DNA of 64,000 nt from Desulfosediminicola flagellatus (GCF_005116655.2 NZ_CP050698.1:1952501-2016500), one strand, 5' to 3'; shown: positions 17,336 to 25,724, numbered from the stretch's first letter. Made by a program: numbers and translations. The notes: generated by a model from the letters alone, not told the origin.

Positions 17336-17511
17336 ATCTACATGCCGGGCCTGGTTTCGTTGACTTCTCGATTGGTTCTTTTCTGTCAGCGTATCAAGAA
17401 ATTTGCCAAGATTTTCTGCATGTTCCGGTTTGCCACCATATTTATGACAAAAATCCCAATAAAATCTGAGCCATTTCAAATACTATCTTTACTTGGATTA
17501 CCGAATACCAT
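17336..17511 (-). pseudogene. Remnant of a tyrosine recombinase (phage-integrase N-terminal SAM-like domain)
   Basis: The frame from 17479 downward reads KWLRFYWDFCHKYGGKPEHA then NLGKFLDTLTEKNQSRSQRN and QARH. This is the characteristic core-binding domain of integron/phage-type integrases (WIRFYLDFC..Y...P.....L..FL..L..K.QS..QQ.QA.H). After about 48 residues the similarity stops. Upstream, a start MVFGNPSKDSI (ATG at 17511) is separated from it by a frameshift at about 17480. No catalytic domain (R...HxxR...Y) follows, so this is a broken fragment. Confidence 0.55.
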
Positions 17512-17634
17512 AACCTTTTAAGAAAGGTCTCGTACTGACTAAAAACATGCGCTGGAATCGAGAACGCTTGAATGAAAAATAGGGGCATTTTTAACCCGTT
17601 TGAAATGAAGGTTATGGAGCTATTCGGTATTGAG
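17496..17634. repeat. Imperfect inverted repeat
   Basis: TTACCGAATACCATAACCTT (about 17499-17518) and AAGGTTATGGAGCTATTCGG (about 17611-17630) are inverted copies differing by a 4-nt insertion. They bracket about 90 bp, next to the recombinase remnant. Confidence 0.5.
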
Positions 17635-17734
17635 CCTCCCTAATTTTTTTCTCAAATTTTCGCGCTTGGTGTAGAGTGGAGATTCAATAAGGTGTCAGGT
17701 TTGCGCTCGAATCAGTTTTAATTTGGGGAATGAC

Positions 17735-18454
17735 ATGTCAGCGAAGGCGTCTGGTGAAGAGGCAGTTCAAAAAGTATCTCATCGCCAGTGGATCAGATTA
17801 GTTGTGGTGTATCTCCTTATCCCGTTGATTTTATTGATATGCGGTGGGGACCTCGGATGGTGGCAGGCGTGGCTCTATTTCCTACTGATCTTTGCTGCTG
17901 GTATAGGGGGGCGCATGTGGGCAGAACAGCGACATCCTGGATTGATGGCCGAACGACAAAATATTAAAAATATCAAAAATGCAAAAACCTGGGACAAAGT
18001 GCTTGCTCCATTGATGGCGGTGAGTATCGGGTTCCCTATGGTCATTGTAGCAGGGCTGGACCACCGCTATAACTGGTCACCCGAATTTCCGCTATGGCTT
18101 ATCGTGATTGGCTTCATTTTGATCTCGCTCGGATACGCTTTCGCTGCATGGGCATTGGTAGAGAACCGCTTTTTCTCAAGCGTGGTGCGCATTCAGACGG
18201 ATCGAGGGCATGTGGTGTGTGACAGTGGTCCGTACCGGTTTGTGCGGCATCCGGGTTATGCTGGAAATATTCCTCCACTGTTCGGTATTGTTCTGGCCCT
18301 TGGCTCGCTATGGACACTGATTCCTGCGGCGGTGGCATTACTCATCACGGTGATTAGAACCGTACTTGAAGACCAGACTTTACAGGAAGAGTTGCCAGGC
18401 TATCGAGACTATGCACGACGAGTGCGCTTTCGGTTGATTCCTGGGATATACTGA
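17735..18454 (+). CDS. Isoprenylcysteine carboxyl methyltransferase-like membrane protein
   Basis: About 239 residues with five or so membrane helices (LVVVYLLIPLILLICGG, WLYFLLIFAAGIGG, VLAPLMAVSIGFPMVIVAG, LIVIGFILISLGYAFAAW, LFGIVLALGSLWTLIPAAVA). It has the ICMT/PEMT signature GPYRFVRHPGYAG (about 169-181) and the C-terminal LPGYRDYARRVRFRLIPGIY. Bacterial members methylate lipids or small molecules with SAM, and the substrate here is unknown. The ATG at 17735 with GGGGA upstream is preferred to the TTG at 17723. It opens a three-gene plus-strand run of methyltransferase-type genes. Confidence 0.85.
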   Translation: MSAKASGEEAVQKVSHRQWIRLVVVYLLIPLILLICGGDLGWWQAWLYFLLIFAAGIGGRMWAEQRHPGLMAERQNIKNIKNAKTWDKVLAPLMAVSIGFPMVIVAGLDHRYNWSPEFPLWLIVIGFILISLGYAFAAWALVENRFFSSVVRIQTDRGHVVCDSGPYRFVRHPGYAGNIPPLFGIVLALGSLWTLIPAAVALLITVIRTVLEDQTLQEELPGYRDYARRVRFRLIPGIY

Positions 18455-18517
18455 GAGACCTGAGTGGTGGGTGTCCCAGATCAGAAGATTGAGGTCCAAC
18501 CGAGAGAGTCGCACGCC

Positions 18518-18590
18518 GCCTAACTAGGGGTGGGCGTGGACCAATACCGTGTCGCTTGCGCTCCTTCCATTGGTCTACTTACCGCCAACG
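18518..18590 (+). repeat. attC-like stem region (weak)
   Basis: About 65 bp after the ICMT-like gene the sequence GCCTAAC (18518-18524, matching an attC R'' box) is followed by arms GACCAAT (18539-18545) and ATTGGTC (18569-18575), then CGCCAACGTTGCAG. A proper R' box (GTTRRRY) is not present, so this is at most a decayed or unrelated structure. Confidence 0.2.
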
Positions 18591-18684
18591 TTGCAGAAGC
18601 GAGATTCCGGAATGTAAAGGCGGACGGAGGTTTAATCAGGGCGGGACGAATGATAAAACGTTCTTAGTTATGTAACAGCTAATA

Positions 18685-19200
18685 ATGAAACTACTTGAAG
18701 AAATTGTACTCACCAACTCAATTGAGATTAACACGACTCCTGAGAAGATCTTCGGCTTCTTCCTTCAGATTATCGATGATGCAAGCTACCAAGCGTGGCA
18801 TCCAGATGACCATGTAGCGTTTCGCCTGATCAGAGGTGAGTTCTGCCAGCAGGGCTCTATTGTGTATGCCGAAGAGTACATCCACGGAAAACTGCACAAG
18901 CTCAAGTTCCTAGTCAAGGAGGTCGTGCCGAACAGGAAAATCGAATTCGTGCCCGTGTCCCGTCTCCTTCGAATCTATTTCCCCCGAAATACTTTCTTGA
19001 TCGAGACGCGAGATGGTTCATGCGTGTTCACTGCGTCATGCGTGCTTCGCGTAGGACGCTTGGTCAAGCTGTTAGCGGGAAACAGGCTTGAGCAAGGGCT
19101 TTTAAGCATAAGGAAGCATATGAAGGAAGAGGGGGAGAACATGAAGCGGATTCTTGAGAAGAGGGACTTATATAATCACGCAGGCGAGGCGACGTCCTAA
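18685..19200 (+). CDS. SRPBCC-superfamily (START-like) protein
   Basis: 171 residues. It begins MKLLEEIVLTNSIEINTTPEKIFGFF, the usual start of the polyketide-cyclase/SRPBCC helix-grip fold (strand then PEKIFGFF helix). Strands such as HKLKFLVKEVVPNRKIEFV and a long C-terminal helix LEQGLLSIRKHMKEEGENMK follow. Such proteins bind hydrophobic ligands in a deep pocket and may be enzymes or carriers. The substrate is unknown. It sits between two methyltransferase genes and may share their pathway. Confidence 0.75.
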   Translation: MKLLEEIVLTNSIEINTTPEKIFGFFLQIIDDASYQAWHPDDHVAFRLIRGEFCQQGSIVYAEEYIHGKLHKLKFLVKEVVPNRKIEFVPVSRLLRIYFPRNTFLIETRDGSCVFTASCVLRVGRLVKLLAGNRLEQGLLSIRKHMKEEGENMKRILEKRDLYNHAGEATS

Positions 19201-19245
19201 GAACTGCGATTCACTGCTGTTTTTAGCTTCCGAAAGGGCAGTACG

Positions 19246-20106
19246 ATGGGTGATAAAACAGAAATTGATACATTCGCATCTACCAGCGAAACCGAAGAAT
19301 ACCGCTTTGGTTATACTCATGAGGAGATGGAGCGGCTAAGGTATCAGCATCACGTCTGGGCGCAAGAAAATCAACGCTTCATCTCCCGAGCTGGATTTAG
19401 CACGGGTGCAACTCTGGTTGATCTCGGTTGCGGCCCTGGATATACAACTATCGATCTGGCACAAATTGTCGGGTTGGCAGGGAAAGTTATTGCCGTAGAT
19501 CGAGATGGAGAAAATTCACTCCCGCTATTGAAGGAGCGAGCAGAGACCGCAGGTCTTTTTAATATTGAGACAAGGGCGGCTAATCTGGAGACATTTGATC
19601 TTCAAGAGGGAAGCGTGGATGGCGTTTACGGTCGGTGGGTGCTCATGTATCTTCCCGAGGCAAAGGTGAAGTCGCTGATTGGCCGTATAGCAAAGTGGCT
19701 TAGGCCCGGAGGCGTTTGTGCCCTCATCGAGTTCTGTAATTACCGTCATATTCATATTCACCCCCAAAGCAAGTATCTACCTGAAATAGCAGAGGCTCTT
19801 ATCCAAGCTGTTACTGGCGAACGTGGATGCAATCCTGAAATTGGAAACGATCTTCCCGGCTTACTCTGCTCTGCCGGGCTAGACGTCGAGATTAATGTGA
19901 CCACTAAGGCCGTTCGGGCCACCACTCAAGAATGGCTCTGGCCGGATGCCCTATTCCGAAATCATTTACCCGCTCTCGTGAAAGAAGGTTTCCTTGATCA
20001 CAGTATATATGACGATTTCCTCGCAGAGTGGGAGGTACGTTCAAAAGAACCTGATTCAATTTTTTTCGGTTCGCCAATGATGGAGGTCATAGGGAAGCGC
20101 TTATAA
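19246..20106 (+). CDS. Class I SAM-dependent methyltransferase
   Basis: 286 residues. Motif I is VDLGCGPGYTTIDLA (about 64-78), the acidic residue binding the ribose lies in VIAVDRD (about 86-92), and motif III-like LRPGGVCALIEFCN is at about 156-169. The RYQHHVWAQENQRFI region upstream is typical of UbiE/small-molecule methyltransferases. No named substrate. It follows the SRPBCC gene by 45 bp on the same strand. Start ATG with GGCAGTACG upstream; the site is weak. Confidence 0.87.
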   Translation: MGDKTEIDTFASTSETEEYRFGYTHEEMERLRYQHHVWAQENQRFISRAGFSTGATLVDLGCGPGYTTIDLAQIVGLAGKVIAVDRDGENSLPLLKERAETAGLFNIETRAANLETFDLQEGSVDGVYGRWVLMYLPEAKVKSLIGRIAKWLRPGGVCALIEFCNYRHIHIHPQSKYLPEIAEALIQAVTGERGCNPEIGNDLPGLLCSAGLDVEINVTTKAVRATTQEWLWPDALFRNHLPALVKEGFLDHSIYDDFLAEWEVRSKEPDSIFFGSPMMEVIGKRL

Positions 20107-20130
20107 TCGTAATTGATTTTAAACAGTGAT

Positions 20131-20142
20131 TCTCGGACAGCC
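20131..20142. repeat. ATTCTCGGACAG end motif
   Basis: The 12-mer ATTCTCGGACAG also occurs at about 22131, and in the variant ATTCTCGGACAC at the right end of the 37.5 kb palindromic element. It may be a leftover terminus of that element type. Confidence 0.35.
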
Positions 20143-20201
20143 TCCAAGGGCAATCACACGCTGAGGATGGTTTTCTGCTAGCGGTTTGATGAGAAACTTC
20201 T

Positions 20202-21857
20202 ATGGCAAATTTGACATTGAGAAAATCTATCGCTCTTGGGTCAGTTGCTATTCTTTTGCTAATAGAATTTAGTTTTTTCTTCGACTTTATTTATCCGTTT
20301 CGGTTTCTTTGGAATCAAGGCAAGCTAATCGAGCTTTCCCTGTCATTGATTGTGTTCTTCTGGAGTCTGCTGAGCGCATTCTTACTGTTCTTTAGCGGCC
20401 GCAGTATTATTCGAAAAATAACATTACCTTTCTTTCTGTTTTTCTTTCTTTGTAATATTGGTTTTTTCAATATCGCAAACTCGCCTTTAGATTTCCAGCA
20501 GGCAGTCATTATCGTGGAGAATTTTCAATGGTGGTTTGGGGCAGTGGTTGAGAATTTTGGCTTTGCTGCACTGCCTTTTTTAATACTTCTTCTTCCATTG
20601 AGTATTTTCATCGAACGGTTACCGGAACTTTTACAATTCAATATCCCCCCAAAGGCCTATTTCGTTCCTGTAAGCGCAGTTATACTTACTACTTTTGGTC
20701 TGCAATATAGTCATGGATTTTTTGATCGATATCCCTCGTATTTCAGGGTTCCGTCAATGCTGGCATTTGCCGGTCTAAGTCACATTTACGATGGCGAAAG
20801 AGATGCGGTCATTTACTCAGGTTTTTTAGATCCACAGGTTGAGAAGATTGTCCTGATTGTGGATGAAAGTATTCGTGCGGACATTCTGGGAATCAATACA
20901 TTCGAAAAAGACACCACACCCTATCTTCGCTCTCTGGAAAGTGGAATCGTGAATTTTGGGATAGCTGCTTCAGCTTCAAACTGCAGTGATTATTCTAACC
21001 TCATTCTTAGAACGGGGTTAAGAAAAGAGGAGATTCCAGACCACAATCAAATGACCTTAAAGAAACCTTCGATTTGGCAATTCACCAGGGAGGCTGGATT
21101 TTACAATGTCTACCTGGATGCCCAGAGTGCTGAGGAATGGGTAAACTATCAAAACTTCATGAATGAACATGAGGCTTCTTTCGTAGACGAAATCATTAGA
21201 GTTCGACAGAAAACTGCCTATGAAAGCGATGGAGTTGCTCGTGACAAATTAATCAATCTTCTCAAGCAACCTGGTAAAACCTTTATCATGTTTAATAAAT
21301 ACGGAATTCATTTTCCCTACTTCAGGAGCTATCCCGAAGAGTATAATTTGTTCACCCCGGCGCTTAAGCAAGGTGAGCCAATGAACGACAGGGTAAAAGC
21401 TCTAAATTCGTATATGAATGGAATACGTTGGAGTGTTGATGACTGGTTTAAAAACGTGTTTTCTGAAAGCGGATCCTTTAAGAGTTTCGTTATTATATAC
21501 ACAAGTGATCATGGGCAAAATATCGTTGACGATGGAACACTTGCTACTCACTGTAGGCCGGGAGCGAATCGATTCGAAGGTATTGTACCTATGATAATTT
21601 TCTCCAATGAGGAGTCAATCTTGGAAGAGTTCAAGGTGGTTCAGGTCACCAGTTACAACAAGACAAATCATTTTCAGATATTTTCGTCGATCCTTGGATT
21701 TGCTGGTTATAATGAGTCGTGGGGCCGAACCCATTACGGAGCATCTTTAAACGATTCGCCAGGAACCTTGCCGGAATTTTTTGTAGGAGATCTCCATGGT
21801 CGTGGTTCAGTGAGGCGATGGGTCTCAATATACCCAACAGAGGCTGAAAGCGATTAG
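20202..21857 (+). CDS. Membrane sulfatase-fold protein, phosphoethanolamine-transferase/LtaS-like
   Basis: 551 residues. About five N-terminal membrane helices (to about residue 175) precede a periplasmic alkaline-phosphatase-superfamily domain. Metal-binding motifs are VLIVDESIRADILG (about 218-231), the nucleophile region NCSDYSNLILRTG (about 262-274) and TSDHGQN (about 430-436), with a late H-C-R-P. The nucleophile in EptA-type enzymes is a Thr, and here the region is Ser-rich. Enzymes with this layout transfer phosphoethanolamine or phosphoglycerol to lipid A, glycans or lipids. With the nearby acyltransferase and methyltransferases, this suggests envelope-lipid modification (inference). 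Confidence 0.78.
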   Translation: MANLTLRKSIALGSVAILLLIEFSFFFDFIYPFRFLWNQGKLIELSLSLIVFFWSLLSAFLLFFSGRSIIRKITLPFFLFFFLCNIGFFNIANSPLDFQQAVIIVENFQWWFGAVVENFGFAALPFLILLLPLSIFIERLPELLQFNIPPKAYFVPVSAVILTTFGLQYSHGFFDRYPSYFRVPSMLAFAGLSHIYDGERDAVIYSGFLDPQVEKIVLIVDESIRADILGINTFEKDTTPYLRSLESGIVNFGIAASASNCSDYSNLILRTGLRKEEIPDHNQMTLKKPSIWQFTREAGFYNVYLDAQSAEEWVNYQNFMNEHEASFVDEIIRVRQKTAYESDGVARDKLINLLKQPGKTFIMFNKYGIHFPYFRSYPEEYNLFTPALKQGEPMNDRVKALNSYMNGIRWSVDDWFKNVFSESGSFKSFVIIYTSDHGQNIVDDGTLATHCRPGANRFEGIVPMIIFSNEESILEEFKVVQVTSYNKTNHFQIFSSILGFAGYNESWGRTHYGASLNDSPGTLPEFFVGDLHGRGSVRRWVSIYPTEAESD

Positions 21858-21970
21858 GGACTTTTGGGGAAAATTGCCCAACAAAATATTCTGGGGACAA
21901 GCCGCAGATGTTATCGTTAACATTGCCATATCGAAGGTCTGATTATCCCAGCCAGCACCTTTTTACCTTC

Positions 21971-22114
21971 TTCCTGTTAAGGTTCATAACAAAATGTAGT
22001 TCCTTAACATCAGTTTTCGCGATGTTAGAAAACTCTCCTGAAACTTCATGCCATTGTTTGAGGTGAGGGTTTCATTGGTTAATAGTGACTTATGAAAGTA
22101 ATTCTGTCGATTTT
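21971..22114. repeat. Repeat module A, copy 2 (144 bp)
   Basis: Begins TTCCTGTTAAGGTTCATAAC, carries a variant palindrome TAACATC ... GATGTTA, and ends with the conserved stretch containing TTCATTGGTTAATAGTGACT. Same length and orientation as copy 1 at 16230-16373. Confidence 0.72.
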
Positions 22115-22335
22115 GAACAAAACCCTTATTCTCGGACAGCACTCCTGGCGCTCTGAAAACCTTTACTTATCTGATTTTGTTCGCCCTTTTAGCACATTGA
22201 CTTCGTTTCTCATTCAGTTACATATCGCTGCGATGCTCCTTCATTTGTGCCACGCAGTGCACTAAAGTTGCAGGTCAGCGGAGCATCGCGAAGACTCCAG
22301 ACAATCTTTGCGACATTTAAAAATTTATAGAGAAT
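22115..22335. other. Gene-free spacer between modules A and B, copy 2
   Basis: 221 bp. It starts with ATTCTCGGACAGC (22131) and holds a 10-bp inverted repeat, GCGATGCTCC (22230-22239) with GGAGCATCGC (22280-22289). In copy 1 this position holds the acyltransferase gene. Confidence 0.5.
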
Positions 22336-22520
22336 TAGTAATAAATTATGGTTCTTTTAGAAAAAGACTACTCAGACGTCTCGCCTTCTATAAACATCAC
22401 GATATTTACTGCCTGGTTGTAAGCAGAAAGGAACATAACGATGGGAGACTGACCCCGGATTTGGAGGGAGGTGAAAGATAGATCCTGAATATTGTGAAAA
22501 TTGAGTTTCAGGAAGTACTC
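22336..22520. repeat. Repeat module B, copy 2 (about 185 bp)
   Basis: Starts TAGTAATAAATTATGGTTCT, contains AACATAACGATGGGAGACTG and CGGATTTGGAGGGAGGTGA, and ends in AGATAGATCCTGAATATTG ... TTTCAGGAAGTACTC. It is a direct repeat of 17019-17207. Confidence 0.75.
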
Positions 22521-22580
22521 CGGGGCTTGATCTAAATCGACCTTGGAGATGATATCCATAGTCCTCTATTCTCTTGGCTA

Positions 22581-23303
22581 CTAACCGCTGGTACGAAGGG
22601 AAGAGCGTCCGCCGTCAATGCTAAAAACCTGCCCGGTGATCCAGCCTGCCTCATCACTCAATAGATGTGTTGCAAGACCTACTATATCTTCCGGCGATCC
22701 TAGGCGTTTCAAAGCGTGCATGGAGCTAATCTGGTCCGCGATCTGCTCGTTGGACAATATCGTTTCAGACAGTTTCGTGCGGGTGAGTGAAGGCGCAATA
22801 GCATTCACCCTGATTTTTGGCGCTAACTCGGCGGCCAAAGATAGAGTTAGGCCGTTAATTCCTCCTTTGGCCATGCCAATAGAGGAGTGCAGGGGAAAGC
22901 CCTGTAGCGCGGCAACACTGGAGAAAAGGATGATGGAACCTTTTCCATTCTTTTTCAATGGCTTAACCGCTGCCTGCACTGCAAGGACTGCTCCCAAACA
23001 GTTGATTTTGAAATCGTATAAAAAATCGTCAGATTTAAGTCGCTGAAGGCTACCAAGGTTTAGCGTACCGACACTGTAGACAAGACCATCTAAAAGTTCA
23101 CCTGCCGCCGCTGTGGATTTTTTGAATATTGACTCGTCTGTAACGTCCCCCACTGTAAAGCTGCAGTTCAGCTCATTTGCAAGAGCGTTCAGGACGTGTT
23201 CATTACGACCTACGAGATGGACCATATTGCCCTGTTCAACGCATCTGCGCGCAAGAGCGCTGCCTATCCCACCACTACCACCGTAGATGAGTATGGTACC
23301 CAT
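22581..23303 (-). CDS. SDR-family oxidoreductase-like protein lacking the catalytic Tyr
   Basis: 240 residues, a full short-chain dehydrogenase/reductase fold. The nucleotide motif is GGSGGIG (about 8-14), the catalytic Ser lies in LFSSVAAL, and the C-terminal SPEDIVGLATHLLSDEAGWITGQ is followed by DGG. In the active-site helix the usual YxxxK reads SSIGMAK. The Lys is kept but the Tyr position is Ile. Some SDR branches show such a loss, so it may be a regulatory or altered-chemistry member. It stands alone, divergent from the histidine phosphatase gene, with repeat module B just downstream. Confidence 0.85.
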   Translation of the reverse strand: MGTILIYGGSGGIGSALARRCVEQGNMVHLVGRNEHVLNALANELNCSFTVGDVTDESIFKKSTAAAGELLDGLVYSVGTLNLGSLQRLKSDDFLYDFKINCLGAVLAVQAAVKPLKKNGKGSIILFSSVAALQGFPLHSSIGMAKGGINGLTLSLAAELAPKIRVNAIAPSLTRTKLSETILSNEQIADQISSMHALKRLGSPEDIVGLATHLLSDEAGWITGQVFSIDGGRSSLRTSG

Positions 23304-23469
23304 GAATTCCCCTTGGATGAATTATGTCGATGCCTAAAAAAAACATACAACAACTCGACAAGCGTTGTCCAGCCACTAAAGTGTCAGGCAAATGAAAGTC
23401 GGTTGATGAGTGAGATAGAAACGTCTGTATATACTTATCCAGCCTGTATTTAAGGCAGAGGTAGAGCGT

Positions 23470-24057
23470 ATGATAATACGAAAAAAACTGCGTCCAGCTG
23501 CTGTTCTGACGATAATCCTACTATTTCTAAGTGCTTCCTGGTCGTTGGCAGAGATGGAGGAAGCGCAGTTGTGGGAAAAATTGCGATCTGGGAATCACTT
23601 TGCCATGGTACGTCACGCTTTAGCACCGGGTTTTGGAGATCCGGATACCTTTATAATCGGAAAATGTGAAACCCAGCGAAATCTTTCTCCCAAGGGTAGG
23701 GAGCAGGCGCGACATATAGGCGATATTTTTCGGAAGAATGGTATTAGTCAGGCAAAGATCTATTCCAGTCAATGGTGTCGATGCCTGGATACTGCGAAAC
23801 TCATGAGTTTAGGAGATGTGAAGGAATTACCGGTTCTGAATTCATTCTTTGAGAATTATGCAAATGAAACACCTCAGACAAAAGCACTCACGGAATGGCT
23901 TAACAGGCAAGATCTTCGTCCGATAACCATCCTGGTAAGTCATCAAGTAAACATTACAGCCTTCACCAATGTCTACCCTGATTCTGGTGAAATTGTGATT
24001 GTCAGTAAAGGCAAAGATGGGAATTTTATCACGGTAGGTACAATATTCTACCCATAG
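23470..24057 (+). CDS. Secreted histidine phosphatase family protein
   Basis: 195 residues with an N-terminal signal peptide (about 1-27, LTIILLFLSASWSLAE). The phosphoglycerate-mutase-like fold shows the catalytic His in FAMVRHALAPG (about 45-55), the second-helix SSQWCRCLDTA (about 100-110) and the second His in LVSHQVNITAF (about 157-167). The RHG motif is RHA, which is common in periplasmic members. Likely a periplasmic phosphatase of unknown substrate. GGCAGAGGTAGAG precedes the start. It is a single-gene unit. Confidence 0.88.
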   Translation: MIIRKKLRPAAVLTIILLFLSASWSLAEMEEAQLWEKLRSGNHFAMVRHALAPGFGDPDTFIIGKCETQRNLSPKGREQARHIGDIFRKNGISQAKIYSSQWCRCLDTAKLMSLGDVKELPVLNSFFENYANETPQTKALTEWLNRQDLRPITILVSHQVNITAFTNVYPDSGEIVIVSKGKDGNFITVGTIFYP

Positions 24058-24119
24058 GGGTCAGACCTTTGCTTGACTCATTGGGTAAAACAGAAGATTG
24101 CACCACGTTTTCGTTCAAG

Positions 24120-24166
24120 AAGATAATCCTGATTATCGTGAAAAATTGATTTTCAGGAAATGTCTT
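24120..24166. repeat. Dispersed palindromic repeat copy
   Basis: AAGATAATCCTGATTATC pairs imperfectly with GATTTTCAGGAAATGTCTT. The upstream context CTTTGCTTGACTCATTG (24066) is shared with the 5.3 and 28.3 kb copies. Confidence 0.6.
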
Positions 24167-24269
24167 GGGCAAAAGAATTACAGTCTATCTACGTAATGAA
24201 ATAGAAACCTGCGAATCATCGGCAATACCGCTGGCACTTCATTGACATTGCATAGAAATAGCGTATATC

Positions 24270-25724
24270 TCAATGGGCCCTTTTTCCACTGCTAATTGCC
24301 TCTATAACTGTATCGTTGAGCTGCGGGAAGTAAAGCTTTTTTTCAGCAGCATCGTTGATGATTTTCTCCCACTGACGGAACGAATCTACATTTTTTAACG
24401 TATGCTCAGCACTTTTGGGATTACCTTTCTCAGCGATCTCGCGAATTCCCTCCAATGCATGGTCGTCGCTTGGAAAGTACAGAGGTATAACCCCGACATT
24501 CTTCGCGCACGTTTCAAAGATCTTTCTAGAATGACGTTCACGCTCGCAATCTTCCAAAAATTTTTCCACGCTGAAGAAGTTAAGGCTGCCTAGAGCGCCC
24601 ATGGCATGTCGTACAATATGTACCCCATACTTGCGCAACAAGTTGCGGCTCAATTCTGACTCGGAAACAGCCTGAGGATTTAGCTCTGTCAGGCTGGTAC
24701 TCCCTCCGGTTTGAGCCGAAGGGAACCCTGTAATCCAGATGTTAACGCGCGCCAAGGCTGCATTGATAAACGTTTGAGATGGCGAACTGTAGGAAATATT
24801 TCCGCCTGTCTCGGTAACGCTTGGGATACCACCGTGCATACACAGAATCCCAGGGTTGACAGTCTGGGCGATAATCATCATGAACATCACCTGGGCATGG
24901 CTTTGCGTCAAGAATGACTCTGGGCTGCCGGCTCCAGAAACGCCAGCAATCGTCTGGTCAATCAGCAGAAGATTGTTACCGGTACGTGCGCTTCGTAAAA
25001 ACGGCTCCACCATGTTACTCATGGGAGCCAAGGAGGCAATCAGGCTGGTACCATCAAGCCACTGCTCTTTGTCCTTCAAAAAAGTCACTTCGTCAGCTGA
25101 CATGGTATTTGTGGTGATCATCTTGAGCCCTGAATAGGCTCTTTCCATTAGCTGAGCAACCTCGAAGAGAGATATACTTTTATCGCAGCCCACCGGCAGG
25201 CTGAAAATGTTTACAACATCTTGTTGTTCAGCCACCAAGCTAATGATATGCTCATACTCTTTACGATTGGCGGGACGCAGTTCTTCTTCGCCAGCCCGTT
25301 TAAGAAAAGGCGACGTTGCACCGGTGCCAAAAGTATTCATTCCAGGATCTCCTGGTATTTCCCGGGGCACCTGCTCCAGACAATGATCGACATAACTCAT
25401 TTTCAGGGGAATAAACAAAGCTGTTTGATTGTCGAAATCAATTGCATCAGCTTCCAGGAGGATATCCATGAGAATTTCGTTCCCGGCAATGTTGATACCA
25501 ATTTCCGTCAGCACTCGTTTTGCGTTTTCGTCAATGCGCTGGTAAACTGCTTTTTCAGCGATAAGGTCATCCATGTCCTCTATCCGCAATCGAACTTTAT
25601 CATGGATAGTTTCATCAGTGACATGCAGCAGGATATCCTCATATAAGGTTTTGGCTTTTTTGAAATGCGTCTCCTGTTCCAGAAGAATGCCTTTCTCTAA
25701 GATCGATTCCATATGTGAGCACAT
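24270..25724 (-). CDS. Trimethylamine methyltransferase (MttB) superfamily protein, non-pyrrolysine
   Basis: 484 residues. It matches the MttB family in ADEVTFLKDKEQWLDGTSLI, GIPSVTETGGNISYSSPSQT and WITGFPSAQTGGSTSLTELN. The frame is uninterrupted, so there is no in-frame amber codon for pyrrolysine. Like MtgB-type proteins it would demethylate a quaternary amine such as a betaine and pass the methyl to a corrinoid protein. The extra ~50 residues at the N-terminus (KAKTLYEDILLHVTDETIHD) are unlike MttB and helical. No corrinoid protein, MtbA-like methyltransferase or betaine transporter is adjacent, so the substrate and partner are unknown. Confidence 0.88.
   Translation of the reverse strand: MCSHMESILEKGILLEQETHFKKAKTLYEDILLHVTDETIHDKVRLRIEDMDDLIAEKAVYQRIDENAKRVLTEIGINIAGNEILMDILLEADAIDFDNQTALFIPLKMSYVDHCLEQVPREIPGDPGMNTFGTGATSPFLKRAGEEELRPANRKEYEHIISLVAEQQDVVNIFSLPVGCDKSISLFEVAQLMERAYSGLKMITTNTMSADEVTFLKDKEQWLDGTSLIASLAPMSNMVEPFLRSARTGNNLLLIDQTIAGVSGAGSPESFLTQSHAQVMFMMIIAQTVNPGILCMHGGIPSVTETGGNISYSSPSQTFINAALARVNIWITGFPSAQTGGSTSLTELNPQAVSESELSRNLLRKYGVHIVRHAMGALGSLNFFSVEKFLEDCERERHSRKIFETCAKNVGVIPLYFPSDDHALEGIREIAEKGNPKSAEHTLKNVDSFRQWEKIINDAAEKKLYFPQLNDTVIEAISSGKRAH

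Noticed and set aside
22368..22559. 63-codon minus-strand frame inside repeat module B
   Set aside because: It is made of repeat sequence. The other copy of module B has no matching open frame.
24231..24252. Sigma-54-like promoter TGGCACTTCATTGACATTGC
   Set aside because: The -12 GC is not at the required distance and no plus-strand gene starts downstream.
24270..25724. Pyrrolysine-containing MttB
   Set aside because: The frame is complete with no internal amber codon, so it is the non-pyrrolysine type.
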